DNA of 64,000 nucleotides from Craspedostauros australis (taxonomy: Eukaryota; Bacillariophyta; Bacillariophyceae; Mastogloiales; Achnanthaceae), in assembly GCA_026770025.1 (NCBI GenBank), contig JAMXDE010000005.1, forward strand, positions 2,976,001 through 3,040,000, given 5' to 3'. Made by a program: the position numbers and the translations under genes. Below, in pieces: positions 32,549 to 42,900 of the stretch. Each line of letters opens with the position of its first letter. The stretch's first letter is position 1. A model generated the notes under the pieces. That model had not been told where the DNA came from. It worked only from the letters and a program-made list of their open reading frames with translations, and made no database searches.

Positions 32549-33296
32549 TGTTGGAAATCCGGGGTTATAGTTAGTACTAAATTCTAATCTGCTGTTAGAA
32601 ACTGTACCGTTTTAGAACTGTGAGCACAATCTCACTTTCTCTTCCGATTTCGTTTTCTTGACAGGCATCTGTCGCGGTAACGACATGGGGCATCCTGTTG
32701 TCTCTTAGGTGCTTCCCTCTTCATTCATCATGCTCTGTTCTTGCTTCCTTGTCTCTGCATTGCCGTAGCTGTCTACGTTTGCATGGTAGGGATCTGCAGC
32801 CTTGAGCACTTGCCTGTCTCATGTTTCCTTCGTTGATCCTCATGACACCATCGTCTCATAGCCAATGTCTCCTTTGGTGATGTTCCAAACCTGCGGATGT
32901 TCTGATCCTTTCTGATGTTTCCAAACCTGCGGATGTTCTTGTCCGTAGGAGGGGCGTGTGCTGTCCTCTGAAGAAGGTGCGTCACTTGCCCATGGACATG
33001 CTGTTCTGATCGACGTCGTCGTCTGGATGGTTGCCATGGTAGGCGTGGTATCGGGACCTCCTGATCCGCCGTGGGTGTCTTCCTTACGTTACCAGAGGAC
33101 AGGCTACCCTCCTTGCGGTTATACAGGTATCAATCGCGTCCGTATGCTTAGTCATAGTCATAATGACATGGTATACAAAGGTGTGACAAATAGTCTCCGA
33201 ACATGTGACGAATAATATTCAAAGCTGTGACGAACAATGTTGGGAGGTGCGGCAATTATGGGTATTCCGACAATGTCGTACCCTCAATTCCTAGCA
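32549..33296 (-). repeat. 5' LTR of the Copia element
   Basis: 748 bp, almost identical to the partner at 25678-26425, and expected to contain the element promoter and polyadenylation signals. The base after its inner edge begins a perfect palindrome, CGTTTCGAAACG (32537-32548), where the primer-binding site is expected. Confidence 0.95.
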
Positions 33297-33459
33297 CTTG
33301 CCAAGGAGGTGTGTGGCAGAAAACTTGGTTATTGGGCCGCTTCGAGTGAGACTGACGTATAAAATGTACCAGCGTCTACAGACAACATGACTCGTACGAC
33401 TAAATACCAATTGTTACCAATGGTTACCCAAAAAATCGGCCTCCAGTCAAGCCAAAAGA

Positions 33460-35666
33460 CACTAGAGACTTGAAGCTGGCAAGGCGTCGTTGTCGTCATC
33501 GGTTGCCGTGGCGTTGGCAACCTTCTCATAATTCTTGTCCAGATCAGCAGCTTGATCCACCGCAGTTCCAAGCGCGATGCCGCTGGTCTCCGGCAGCTGC
33601 CACGCGATGGTGGCTGTGATCGTACCGATCAGGAACAAGTTGAGACCGACGTTCGATGCCGAGGTTCCCGGGGTGACGACGTACGGGACGAGGAACGCAC
33701 CCAGTCGCGCCATAGCATTTGCAGCACCATGTCCCGCTCCTCTCACCTCAGTGGTGAATACCTCGGAAGCATAGAGCCACGTTGCGGCATCCCCGGCTGC
33801 CATGAAGAATCTCACGGTAAAGCCGAGAGCGACGAATGGCCATTTCGGCACGCCGTCTGATTCGCTCAGGAATCCGAGGATGAGGCAGCATGTGCCTCCC
33901 AGAAAGGACGTCAAAGACTGGGTCATGATCCTGCCAAGTCTGTCGACGACGGCGATGCAGGCGAAGCTTCCGAACAGCTCCGCGGCAGTGCTGATGAAGA
34001 TGGCATCGTAGTTGAAGTCATACAATTTGTCGCTTCCGTCGTTATCGTTGTTGTTGTCGTCGTACCTGCCATTGAAGCCGGAGTGACCCTGATCGAAACC
34101 TTGACTTGAGAATAGAAATGTGATCAGGAGAAAGCTGCCGTAGAAGAGAGAGAAAAAGCCGAACCACACGGAACACAATTTCAGCACGGTCATTGCCCAC
34201 TTTGGCGACAGCAGCTTGGAGCAAGAACCATCGCCCTCTGCCTCTGCTTCTCTCACCACGAGCTCGGTATGAGCTGGGAACATCATCATGCCATCCTTGC
34301 CGTTCTTGTAGGCCAACTTTCTCAATGTTTCGACAGCCTCCTCGTGCCGCCCCTTGGCCAATAGCCAGCGCGGGGATTCGGGGACCCAGACGAGGCAAAT
34401 GATCAAGCAAAGAACGCAGGGCATAGCACAAGAGAAGGCGAACCACCGCCAGGCGTTGTCGTCGCCGACTCCAAGCGTGAACTTGGCGATGAGAGGTGAC
34501 AGCATCGTCCCCGCTGTCCAGAAGAACTGCATGTACGTCATTTTCGTTCCGCGATGGGAGGTTGGGATGACTTCAGCAAGCGTGTCGTACGGGATGGCGA
34601 GTCCACCCACGCCGATTCCAACGATGAATCGGATGACGAAGAACCAGCGGACATCGTCAACCATGCCTGTGAGGACGCCGCAGACTGCGTTGATGGCGGC
34701 GGTGATTACGAAGACTGGTTTGCGTCCGATGCAATCCGCCAGATGCCCCATGAAGAGCGCTCCGACGCAGGCGCCAGCAAAGGAGATGGAGAACACGGTG
34801 TCCATCTCGCGCTCTGTGAGGTCCCACTCGGCTTCGAGCACAATGTTAAGGAATGAAACCAAGAAGATCTGGATGCTGGTCGAAACGAAGCACATGCCAG
34901 TGCAGAGCATCACCTCGGATTGGACGCGTCCCATACCGATCATTCCAATAGCATCATCGACGTCGATCTCGAGAACGTCGCTTCCAATGCTTCCGTTGCT
35001 ACCGTTGCTACCGTTGGGATAATCGACATGCTTCGTACCGTCACTTGCTGACGGCTGGCGCTGAGAGCCGTGATCCATGCCATTGTGAAAGGCAACTCCG
35101 GACTCGTACCTGGCTTGAGGGGAATCGGACTCTAGGAGACGTGCGTTTTCAGAGATGGTCATTGTATCTGCGTGTGCCGTGGCTGGAGCGCTGCTAGCGA
35201 TGTTTCAGTTGATAGTATTGATCAAAACGAGTCGAGTGCTCGTATTCGATTCTGATGTTTGGATGAGATTCGCACGCGTATGGCTGAGAGCGATATTGTT
35301 TTGTGAGGGGAAACGAAGTTGCGACCGCGCGAACTTTCAGGTTCTGCGAAGTGTTAACCAGAATCCAGGCATTTCGCCGCGACGATGTACTTTGTCCCTC
35401 GCGACAATGGATTGTACAGGTACAGATACTGCGCATACTGTGCGATCTGCAACCTCCGACGTACAGATGCTCACAAAAGACAGGTTCGTCGCTCGGGCTA
35501 ATTTTCGGGATTGGAGTGAGTCCGCGCTGTTGCCAACAACCAGCCATCCAGCCGACTGACCAACCAAGCCAACATCGGAGTACATGGCAACCGCTTGCGG
35601 CCGATGGTGGTTGCTGGGGTCCTTGTGGCGGTTATGATTTCTCGTCCGTCTCCTGACGTGAACAAG
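33460..35666. repeat. segmental duplication, copy 2 (MFS gene plus upstream DNA)
   Basis: Counterpart of 17694-19895. Homology begins at the stop codon and fades after CTCCTGACGTGAACAAGAAG near 35670. Just beyond, a diverged direct repeat of the last 45 bp occurs (GGTTATGATTTCTCGTCCGT near 35634 and GGTTATGATTTATCGTCCAT near 35693), giving two TGACGT words at 35654 and 35717 where copy 1 has one. Confidence 0.85.
33462..35162 (-). CDS. SVOP/SV2-like MFS transporter, copy 2
   Basis: A 566-residue paralogue of the transporter at 17696-19399, same strand, with very high identity throughout the 12 TM segments. It retains the canonical PESPRWLLAKGR after TM6, the A-motif MGHLADCIGRK and VDRLGRI in the second half. 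Differences cluster in the N-terminal cytoplasmic tail (for example YESGVAFHNGMDHG against YGSGVASRNDMDQG), at FAGACVGAL against FAGALIGAL in TM2, and in the loop FNGRYDDNNNDNDG. The frame is intact. A Copia element ends 160 bp beyond the stop codon, so its 5' LTR abuts the 3' UTR and could alter termination. Single exon; substrate unknown. Confidence 0.92.
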   Translation of the reverse strand: MTISENARLLESDSPQARYESGVAFHNGMDHGSQRQPSASDGTKHVDYPNGSNGSNGSIGSDVLEIDVDDAIGMIGMGRVQSEVMLCTGMCFVSTSIQIFLVSFLNIVLEAEWDLTEREMDTVFSISFAGACVGALFMGHLADCIGRKPVFVITAAINAVCGVLTGMVDDVRWFFVIRFIVGIGVGGLAIPYDTLAEVIPTSHRGTKMTYMQFFWTAGTMLSPLIAKFTLGVGDDNAWRWFAFSCAMPCVLCLIICLVWVPESPRWLLAKGRHEEAVETLRKLAYKNGKDGMMMFPAHTELVVREAEAEGDGSCSKLLSPKWAMTVLKLCSVWFGFFSLFYGSFLLITFLFSSQGFDQGHSGFNGRYDDNNNDNDGSDKLYDFNYDAIFISTAAELFGSFACIAVVDRLGRIMTQSLTSFLGGTCCLILGFLSESDGVPKWPFVALGFTVRFFMAAGDAATWLYASEVFTTEVRGAGHGAANAMARLGAFLVPYVVTPGTSASNVGLNLFLIGTITATIAWQLPETSGIALGTAVDQAADLDKNYEKVANATATDDDNDALPASSL

Positions 35667-36653
35667 AAGGTGGCCGCTGGTACGCTTGCAACGGTTATGA
35701 TTTATCGTCCATCTTCTGACGTCGACAATATGGCGGGTGTCGACGCTTCACGACCGGCTTAGTCTAAAACGAGATCGGTTCGCACATCCAATTCCTTCAC
35801 TGGTGGTCCGAGCACGCCGTTCTCACCTCATAAATGACTCTGTCCTCGGCCGAAAGTGCAAAATCAGCGACGATTGGGCTTGACGCTCGTTCCTCCGAGC
35901 ACAACATGTGGTACGCATGCCAACAGAAGATTCGACCTGAGCAAGGGTGACGATTGGCTGATGCCAGAAGCGTCGGAATCACATGAGCATTCTTCACAAC
36001 AAAGGAGCCCGTGGGTATTCGTGGCGCGAAACAAGTTGCTTGTTCTCCCTCTCTTATTGCCATTTTGTTGGGCGTATGTAGGTCCGGATAGAATCCCTGT
36101 GCTACACGTGTTCGTGAATGGACTTCGCAAACCTGCAGAAAATGATTCCTGTGCCCAACTCTCACCCGTTTTTTTGAACAGTCTCAGTTCTCTCTGCAGA
36201 CTCTCCGACCAACACAGCGCCACGATGTATTGATCCCTTCGGAGGACAGAAACCAAAGCGAAAGTGTGTCCTTCCCAAACCGTTTCGATCGACACCATGA
36301 CGACCTTGGTATCGGACAAGACAACTCTCTTTCAAGAAATCGAACATGAAACGGACAATTTCAGTAGATGACGAACAGTCCATCAGAGTTCTCGATTGTT
36401 TCTCCTTGGCGAACAATCATGGTATGTGTGGTCTACATTCGTCATGGTAGGCCTTCGAGATGCATGAAAGATCGCAAACAAGTCGACAACCACCAATCGT
36501 TTCCAACAACAAACACAAGAACACGACCACCAAGGACACAAACGCCGCCGGTCGTGGTGGTATTCTCGTGTCGGCCCATCACGCCCACAGACATCCTCTA
36601 CTCAACCCTGCCAATGCAATACTCCCTCACTACTCGCACTGATAGAGATCATC
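35163..36653. other. intergenic: MFS copy 2 upstream region and NSRP1 leader
   Basis: About 500 bp belong to the duplication; the rest has short ORFs on both strands without domains (the longest is 151 codons on minus at 35864-36319, unrecognised). The last 150 bp before 36654 presumably hold the NSRP1 promoter and 5' leader. Confidence 0.45.
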
Positions 36654-37706
36654 ATGAACATCAGCATCGGCACATCCAAGAAGAAGTCTTCGAAAACGAG
36701 CTTCAAGTCCGGCGCGGCAAAGAAGAAGAAGAAGAAGGCTGCCAAGAAACCTAACGTCTTTGGAGATGACAGCGATGATGGTGGTGGTGATGATGATGGT
36801 GACAAGAACAAGAACAAGAAGAACAGCAGTGATGATGACGACGACGATGATGCCGGCATCAACCGCGCTGGACTGACGGGACGCGACCGCGTGAACCGCC
36901 AGATCTTGGCAGAACAGGATGCGTTGCGTCAACGAGCGCAGGCCGCCATGTCCAACATCAGCCAGAAGGAGGCCAGCATCTACGATTACGACGATGCGTA
37001 CGACAGCTTCGCCAAGAGAGAGGATGCCAAGAAGGATGATGGTGATGATGCAGGCGACAAGAAGAGCCGGTACATCGGCAGCCTCCTCAAGACGGCCAAG
37101 AAACGTCAGCACGAACGAGAGCTCATCCATGAACGCAAGGTGGCGCGCGAGCAGGAGGATGAAGAAGCGAATGCGGACTTCCGCGGCAAGGACAAGTTCG
37201 TCACGAAGGCCTACAAGCGCAAGCTGGAGGAACGCAAGCGATGGCAGGAGGAGGAGGAGCAGCAGCTCAAGGAGGAAGAGGCCAACGACGTCTCCAAGAA
37301 ATCGGCCGGTGCTGCCTTTGGCAGTTTCTACGGGAATTTCAGCAAGAACGTGTCCATGGGCGGTGCGGATGCCAAGGTGGACGAGAAGGGCAGCGATGAT
37401 GACAACAAGGATGAGAAGGATGCCAAGAAAGCAAAGACAGGATTGGGCGGTGCTGCCGATGATGACTTTGACTTCAAGTCCGGATTCCTGTCAGGCTTCG
37501 AGACGTCAGCAAAGGCTGATGACGGCAAGGATGGTGCGGCTGGTGCGGAGGAGCAGGACCGGCCATCACCATCAAAGCCAGCCGCGAAACCTGCGAACCA
37601 AACGACCCAGAAACCGAGATTCTCGAAGCGCCAAATTCGGGAGATGAAGGTCGCGGCAGCACGAAAGCGGTATCTGCAAAGGAGGCAAACAGCGCAGCTC
37701 CAGTAG
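36654..37706 (+). CDS. NSRP1: NSRP1/CCDC55-type nuclear speckle splicing regulator
   Basis: A 350-residue single-exon protein. The N-terminus is Lys-rich (SKKKSSKTSFKSGAAKKKKK) and then acidic with Asp runs. The NSRP1 N-terminal domain (DUF2040) is clear: KEASIYDYDDAYDSF (about 104-118), SRYIGSLLKTAKKRQHEREL, ERKVAREQEDEEANADFRGK and DKFVTKAYKRKLEERKRWQE, a long charged coiled coil ending near residue 210. A disordered acidic stretch and a basic end (FSKRQIREMKVAAARKRYLQ) follow. Animal NSRP1 binds pre-mRNA in nuclear speckles and modulates alternative splicing; an equivalent nuclear role is inferred. The ATG at 36654 is the first in frame and lies after an in-frame stop. No intron seen. Confidence 0.88.
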   Translation: MNISIGTSKKKSSKTSFKSGAAKKKKKKAAKKPNVFGDDSDDGGGDDDGDKNKNKKNSSDDDDDDDAGINRAGLTGRDRVNRQILAEQDALRQRAQAAMSNISQKEASIYDYDDAYDSFAKREDAKKDDGDDAGDKKSRYIGSLLKTAKKRQHERELIHERKVAREQEDEEANADFRGKDKFVTKAYKRKLEERKRWQEEEEQQLKEEEANDVSKKSAGAAFGSFYGNFSKNVSMGGADAKVDEKGSDDDNKDEKDAKKAKTGLGGAADDDFDFKSGFLSGFETSAKADDGKDGAAGAEEQDRPSPSKPAAKPANQTTQKPRFSKRQIREMKVAAARKRYLQRRQTAQLQ

Positions 37707-38383
37707 CGCAGCGTCGGTATCACATGTCGGAGTACGAGTACTCTGTGTTGACAAGAGATAGCAGAGATATACGCGAACAAGCGCAGTGTACTGGTACAGA
37801 TGTTCCTATCAGTGGCAGTCTATTTGTTTTAGTTGGTTGGTTGGTTGGTTGGTTGGTTGGTTGGTTGGTTGATTGGTTGGGAGGCTTCATTTGCGCGTTC
37901 TTCGCACCGAGTATTCTTCATGAGCAGAATCAACCGCAAACGACCAAAATTCTTTCTGTGCGTTCGTTCCGTGATTGTTCCGCGGCTTTGCCTGAACCTA
38001 GTACACCACACTGCTCCTAGTGGACAGGTATGGGCTTCGACCTGGTTTCCCCATCTCCTTGCCGTTTGGTCAGACGTTTTGGTTGGTGATGATGCGTCAC
38101 GACTGTCAGATCGGTTGGTTGGGTGGGTGGTGTGTTGACTGGTTGTTCCATTGATTCATTGATTCATCGTTGACTGGCCCAACGCGATTCAAGGGAGGCA
38201 CCGGATAGATTTGGAATGAAAGGACGATCGCACATGCAGACATCTCGTGCGCAATCGGCTACCTACGTAAAATTGAGCTGGCCATCCACATCCAAATTCT
38301 GCTGCCAAAGACATGAGATAGGTGCATATGGTGATGGGTGAGCTGTTCTCGTTTGGAAGGTAGATTCTTCGAGATTCCTCTCA
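37707..38383. repeat. intergenic with TTGG microsatellite
   Basis: Between the converging NSRP1 and UBE2V genes. A TTGG tetranucleotide run of about 11 units lies at 37832-37880, with further GGTTGG patches near 38112-38130 and a TTGATTCATTGATTCAT patch near 38152. TACGAGTA at 37733. No gene. Confidence 0.7.
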
Positions 38384-39494
38384 TTAGAACGTGCTGCCCT
38401 CCGATGGCTGACGGAGTCGTCGGTTCTGGTCGCTGCACATCTCAACTCGGATGGATTGCAGGATCTGCTCAATGCCCATGTTTCTGTTCCAGTTTCTCAT
38501 GGCTGGGACCTTGTCAATCTTCAGAGCGCCGCTTCTGGAATCGACGCAAGTCATGTTGATCTTGGAGACAAATCGCACTTCAGGTGGAACGGCCGGGTAC
38601 TTCTCTGGGCAATGAATGCGGAGCTGGTAGAATCGACCATCGTGCTGGGTCTGCATGGGCATGAAGTGTGCATCATAGAATGGTGGAATGATCCCGAAGG
38701 CATGCGATATTCATCACCGTCGACGTCGACGTCAGCGTTAGTATCCGTATCACGCAAATGGAGTGAAGCATCAAAGTTTGCGGTCATGTGCATGGATGGA
38801 CGTCGAATTTAGGGAGAAGCGGTTCGGCGGCGTGCATCATCAGAGCAGAGGACACATCCATGCCCCGCACACATCCCATGTGCATATATCCATAAGTGAA
38901 TTGGTATGCATGTGAGCCAGAGTGGATTCCATTCAACGATCCAGCCCAGCCCAAGCCAAACGAAGCCATTGTGGCGGTATTTGTGTATTGAGCAGTGGAG
39001 CAACACACACGGATGTTTGTGTGTGGGCGTGTGATTCCCAATGTGTGTGGAGAAAACGGTTCGTTTGGAAACGACCCACCATGCATCATCATCGTCATCC
39101 ACACGGTATGGTACCATATGATAGCAATGATCAAGGCAACGTCCAACGCAACGTCCAATGCAAGGACCAACATCACAAAGACAAAGAAGGAGAAGAAAGG
39201 TGAGCGTTGCAGCAAAAAAAAAAATAGGCGCGTGGAGAACATGTGGCTCAAATAGGAATTTTGCCCTTCTTGCAATACGGAAATCGAGGTCCCCAATACG
39301 ACAATTGATTGACTTACGCCGCCTGGTCCCAAAATGCCGCCATTCCAGTTCGACAAGAATGTATCTCCAGAATCCACCAGCCCAAACGAGATGGCCATGT
39401 CGCCCAGACCCTTCTCGCTCTTCTCAAGCTCCTCGAGGAGCTTGAAGTTCCGAGGGACGATCACTGTCTCTCCTCCTGGTGTCTTCTGCATCAT
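38384..39494 (-). CDS. UBE2V: ubiquitin-conjugating E2 variant, MMS2/UBE2V (two exons)
   Basis: Exon 1 is 39494-39318 (59 codons) and exon 2 is 38650-38384; the 667-bp intron has GTAAGT and ATGCAG and phase 0 is kept, giving 147 residues, the usual size of UEV proteins. Exon 1 encodes VPRNFKLLEELEKSEKGLGD, including the Phe used by Mms2 to grip Ubc13, then FLSNWNGGILGPGG. Exon 2 continues TQHDGRFYQLRIHCPEKYPA, VPPEVRFVSKINMTCV and ends PSEGSTF. The E2 HPN-Cys active-site motif is absent, as in all UEVs. With Ubc13 such proteins make Lys63-linked ubiquitin chains, for example in PCNA-dependent damage tolerance. A second Met follows the first, so the start could be one codon later. The exon fragments alone would look like two unrelated ORFs. 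Confidence 0.93.
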
Positions 39495-39952
39495 TCAAAA
39501 AGCACGCTACCGATCCAACAACTCTGCGTCGGGATTGTTTTGTGGGTGGGAGGAGGTGGCAACGATTGTGGTGTCCACGGCGATGGACGCAACGGCGTCA
39601 TCAGAACAAGGACAGCAACAACCAGCCCTTTCACCTTTTCGCCTCTCTTCGTCTTGTCCAAACAAAATCTCACAATGACTGTTCTTACACGACTCCGATT
39701 CGTTCGATTACAATACATTCCGCCTATCGACGGCCTTGCCAATCACGAACGAGGGCCAACTCACGACTCCTTTCTTTTCATCCACGACTTGGTTTGTTGG
39801 TGTTGTCGCGACCTTCGTGCTATTTCCATCATGTTTGTGGTGATGGCGACTGCGATTGTGGTGATGATCATGATCATGATGGTCAATGTAAGTATTATAT
39901 AATACCATATGAGTATTATTATTATATGAGCGCTGCTTCGGTCTCTACTTCT
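39495..39952. other. short intergenic region
   Basis: Promoter side of UBE2V and 3' side of the FAN1 gene. It contains ATGATCATGATCATGATGGT near 39864-39883 and ATTATTATTATAT near 39916-39928. No gene. Confidence 0.45.
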
Positions 39953-42900
39953 CTATTCAAATAGTTCTTCGCTGCCGCGCTTGCGTTTGGTTGGCGCGTG
40001 CTTCTTCCGGTCTGAGGGGCTCTTCACGAACTTGCATACCCTGGCATTGCCGTGCAGGTCGAGGATGTTGAGCCAGTCTTCCTGCCGAGCATCCAGACGG
40101 TCGTTGTGGCTCTTAACTTCCACCATCATGCATTCTGCACGGATGCATCGACCATTGTGCTGCAGCGTGAGCCTCTCCGGCATGGTGATGATGTCCGTCT
40201 CACTACTGCCATCGCCATCGACAGCACCGCTGCGTGGATTTTGCTTGTGGGATGATCCGTGCGTGCTCTTGCCACCAGGACGCCCCTTCGATTCTCCGAT
40301 CTTGTCGCATCCGAGGAATTCGTCTTCTCGATCCATCAGCATGCTGGCGAACTTTGCCTGTCCCACTGCGTCCAGATGTTGTGCGCTGAACGCCTCCCCC
40401 ACCCATTCACCAAGATCAACGACGCTCGACATGCCACTCGTTGACTTTGGCACTGCTGTTGCTGAGTGGCCATGCATGCAGGGATCGCCATTTTCATCCT
40501 CGTAGAGGGCCCGCACCAAAGTGCAGTCTGGCAAGCCACCGCTGTAGTGCCTGTAGTCGAAGAAGAGATTGCGGAAGATGCCCGTGAGCTGCCTGCCGCC
40601 CGCTCCAGCTGCCAGCAGACAGAGCGTTCGACATTGCTTGATGTCTCTGCCGATGAACGGATCGGGGACATTCGTTTCTTCCCTGTACTCCAACCGAGAT
40701 TTGATGGAGCGGTGCACCAAATCACTCAGTTGCTGCGAACTGAGCCCTGATAGCTTTCGGAGGAACTTGTGAATGCGTTGCGCGCGTCGTTTCCAAAAGC
40801 TCTGTCTCGATGCGCCCCCCAGAGTGGTCTCTGCACCTACATGCAGATCGTGCGGGGCTGTTTGGTACGGCGTGAGGAAGACTAGCGCATTCGATTGTGA
40901 TGACGCGCCCATCTTTGATGACGCGCTGCAGCCCCAATCCATGCCAAGGATGGGGCCGCTGCAAAGAATCCGGAACAGTGTACGGACACCCACTCCTTCG
41001 TCGTGCCAGCCCTGCCAACCGGACAATGCGTGGCAAGGGTGCTTCTGCTCGCTGTGGTCCGTCATATCAGTCTCAGTTGCGTTCTGGTTCAGGCTGTTTG
41101 GAGGAGGCCCTGTTCTGTAGTATTCCATCGCAAGCTGCTCCACGTTCAAGGACGAAAGGCTGTGATAATCCCGCTCGTTCTCATCCGCGCCGATGTAACT
41201 GCATCGTTTGCCGGTCAGCGTTTCATCCACACGCATGGCATTCGCGACCACATAGTCTGTAATCGGAACCCAATCCGCGTACGTGCTCTTCCTTTGTGTT
41301 GTCATGCATGCCTCGATGTGATGGTTTGCACTTGCACCTGCAGCCATTGCCATGCGGGACGCCCAGTTCATATCCTCGATCTTGACATCACCGTTGCCAG
41401 TGTCGTTGCTGCTATTATTGTCGAATCTGTGCCCCAGTTGTTGGACTTCGAAGCATTGGGTGTGCGCCAGTGTTTGGGCAAGCGGCTGTTTCAATTTGCG
41501 TGCCAACGTTCGTATGGCGGAAAAGGGAATGATGCCGTGCCGCCCGTAGGTACAGATCAACGCTTCAGCCAAGCTCGCCACGATTTGGTTGGTGTCGTGC
41601 ATCTTTGACTTTACAACGTTCTGCTTGTGTGATTGGGAATCATGCGTGTCAGCGTTTTGTGCCTTCTCAACGAGCTTCAACTGCTTGTGCACGATGCGAA
41701 GGTGGTGCGTGGTATCAATCAAAAGGCGTTCAAAGGCTTTGCCTCTCGATCGTCTGGACATGAGCGAGAGCACGAAATCGGCCCGCCACTGCTCTTGCGA
41801 ATCTGGTGGACTGTACGAGCGCGGATGTTGACGGGGGTGATGGTTGCTTTGGCCTTGCGAATGCGCTGGCTTCAACTCGGAATGAGAAACATGCGGGTCG
41901 AAGTGGTGCTCATTCAGTACATCATACCGATGGGTCGAGCCAAAGAGGAGAACTTGGAGAGAGTCGATGGCCAGCTTGTGGTATTTGCGCTTTTCCATGA
42001 TGGCGACGATGTCCCAAAGCATGCACGCCATGCATCCCTCCCAGGTCAGATGCCGAAGCCAGGGTGTTTCCAATCGACGCCTGGCTTCCTCTCGAGATAC
42101 TTCTTGGATTCGGAACTGCAGCACCCAGCGAAGGAGGATTCCAATGACTGCAAGGACGAGTTCGCAATCATTGAGGAAGCTCGTGTCCTGGCTATCGAAT
42201 CCATGAATGTTGTGAGAGCTTTCATCTCCATCCCCGTTTTCATCTGTGGCGTGGCCGTGGTTGCGATTGCGATTGCCATGTTCAGGTTCAAATTCGAGGT
42301 CGTGCTGCTGAACAACCAAGCTCCGGACATCGTCATCTATCCCCTTCATGATGCCGGCCAGTCGTGCGGCGCTGTTGTTGTTTACAGCAACATTACCGCT
42401 GCTTTCAAACAGCAAACTTTTCACGAAATGCTCTCGTTTCGAGGGGTCAAGGACATCGAGGAAGTCAACGCACACACCCTCGAGTTCTGGAGGGTTGTGG
42501 TCATCGATCGTACCATTTGCAGCATTCACACCAGCCTCCCGGCGCCGTCCGAGGTAATGTATCCACTCGTTGAGCTCGATCAAGTAGTCGCAGGTTGCGC
42601 GGAACTCAGCGCACACCTCCCACCGACGGAAAGAGCAGTGCTCGGGAAAGACTTGCAGAGCATCGCGATCTCTTTCTTCATCTTCTTGGATTGTCGATTC
42701 GGCAACCAAAGTGTCGCTTGCTTCGACTGGATACGGCGAATACGAACGAACGAAATTCGATGATTGCATTCGAAATCTGTGGTCCTTCCCCGGATACTTC
42801 ACAGTGTGCCATGAGTGTGTACCAGGCGGGGACGTCGAGGTTCGTACGTGCGAAACAACCGGTTGCAGATCGATGTCATGAATCGGCAACGTTCTCCATG

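Larger units (their letters stand above)
25672..33302 (-). mobile_element. complete Copia-type LTR retrotransposon with 6-bp target duplication
   Basis: The element spans 25678-33296 and is flanked by CTTGCC at 25672-25677 and again at 33297-33302. The transcribed strand is minus, so the 5' LTR is 32549-33296 and the 3' LTR is 25678-26425. LTRs start TGTTAGG and end CCAACA in element orientation. Immediately upstream of the 3' LTR is a short polypurine tract (ATGGAAGGG). One uninterrupted gag-pol ORF fills the interior in the order gag, protease, integrase, reverse transcriptase, RNase H, which defines Copia/Ty1 elements; diatom relatives are known as CoDi elements. Intact ORF plus LTRs differing at about 1 percent of sites imply a recent insertion, about 160 bp 3' of the second MFS gene and in the same orientation. 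Confidence 0.95.

Noticed and set aside
41633-42763. 376-codon plus frame
   Set aside because: Antisense of FAN1; no recognisable domain, whereas the opposite strand carries FAN1 blocks.
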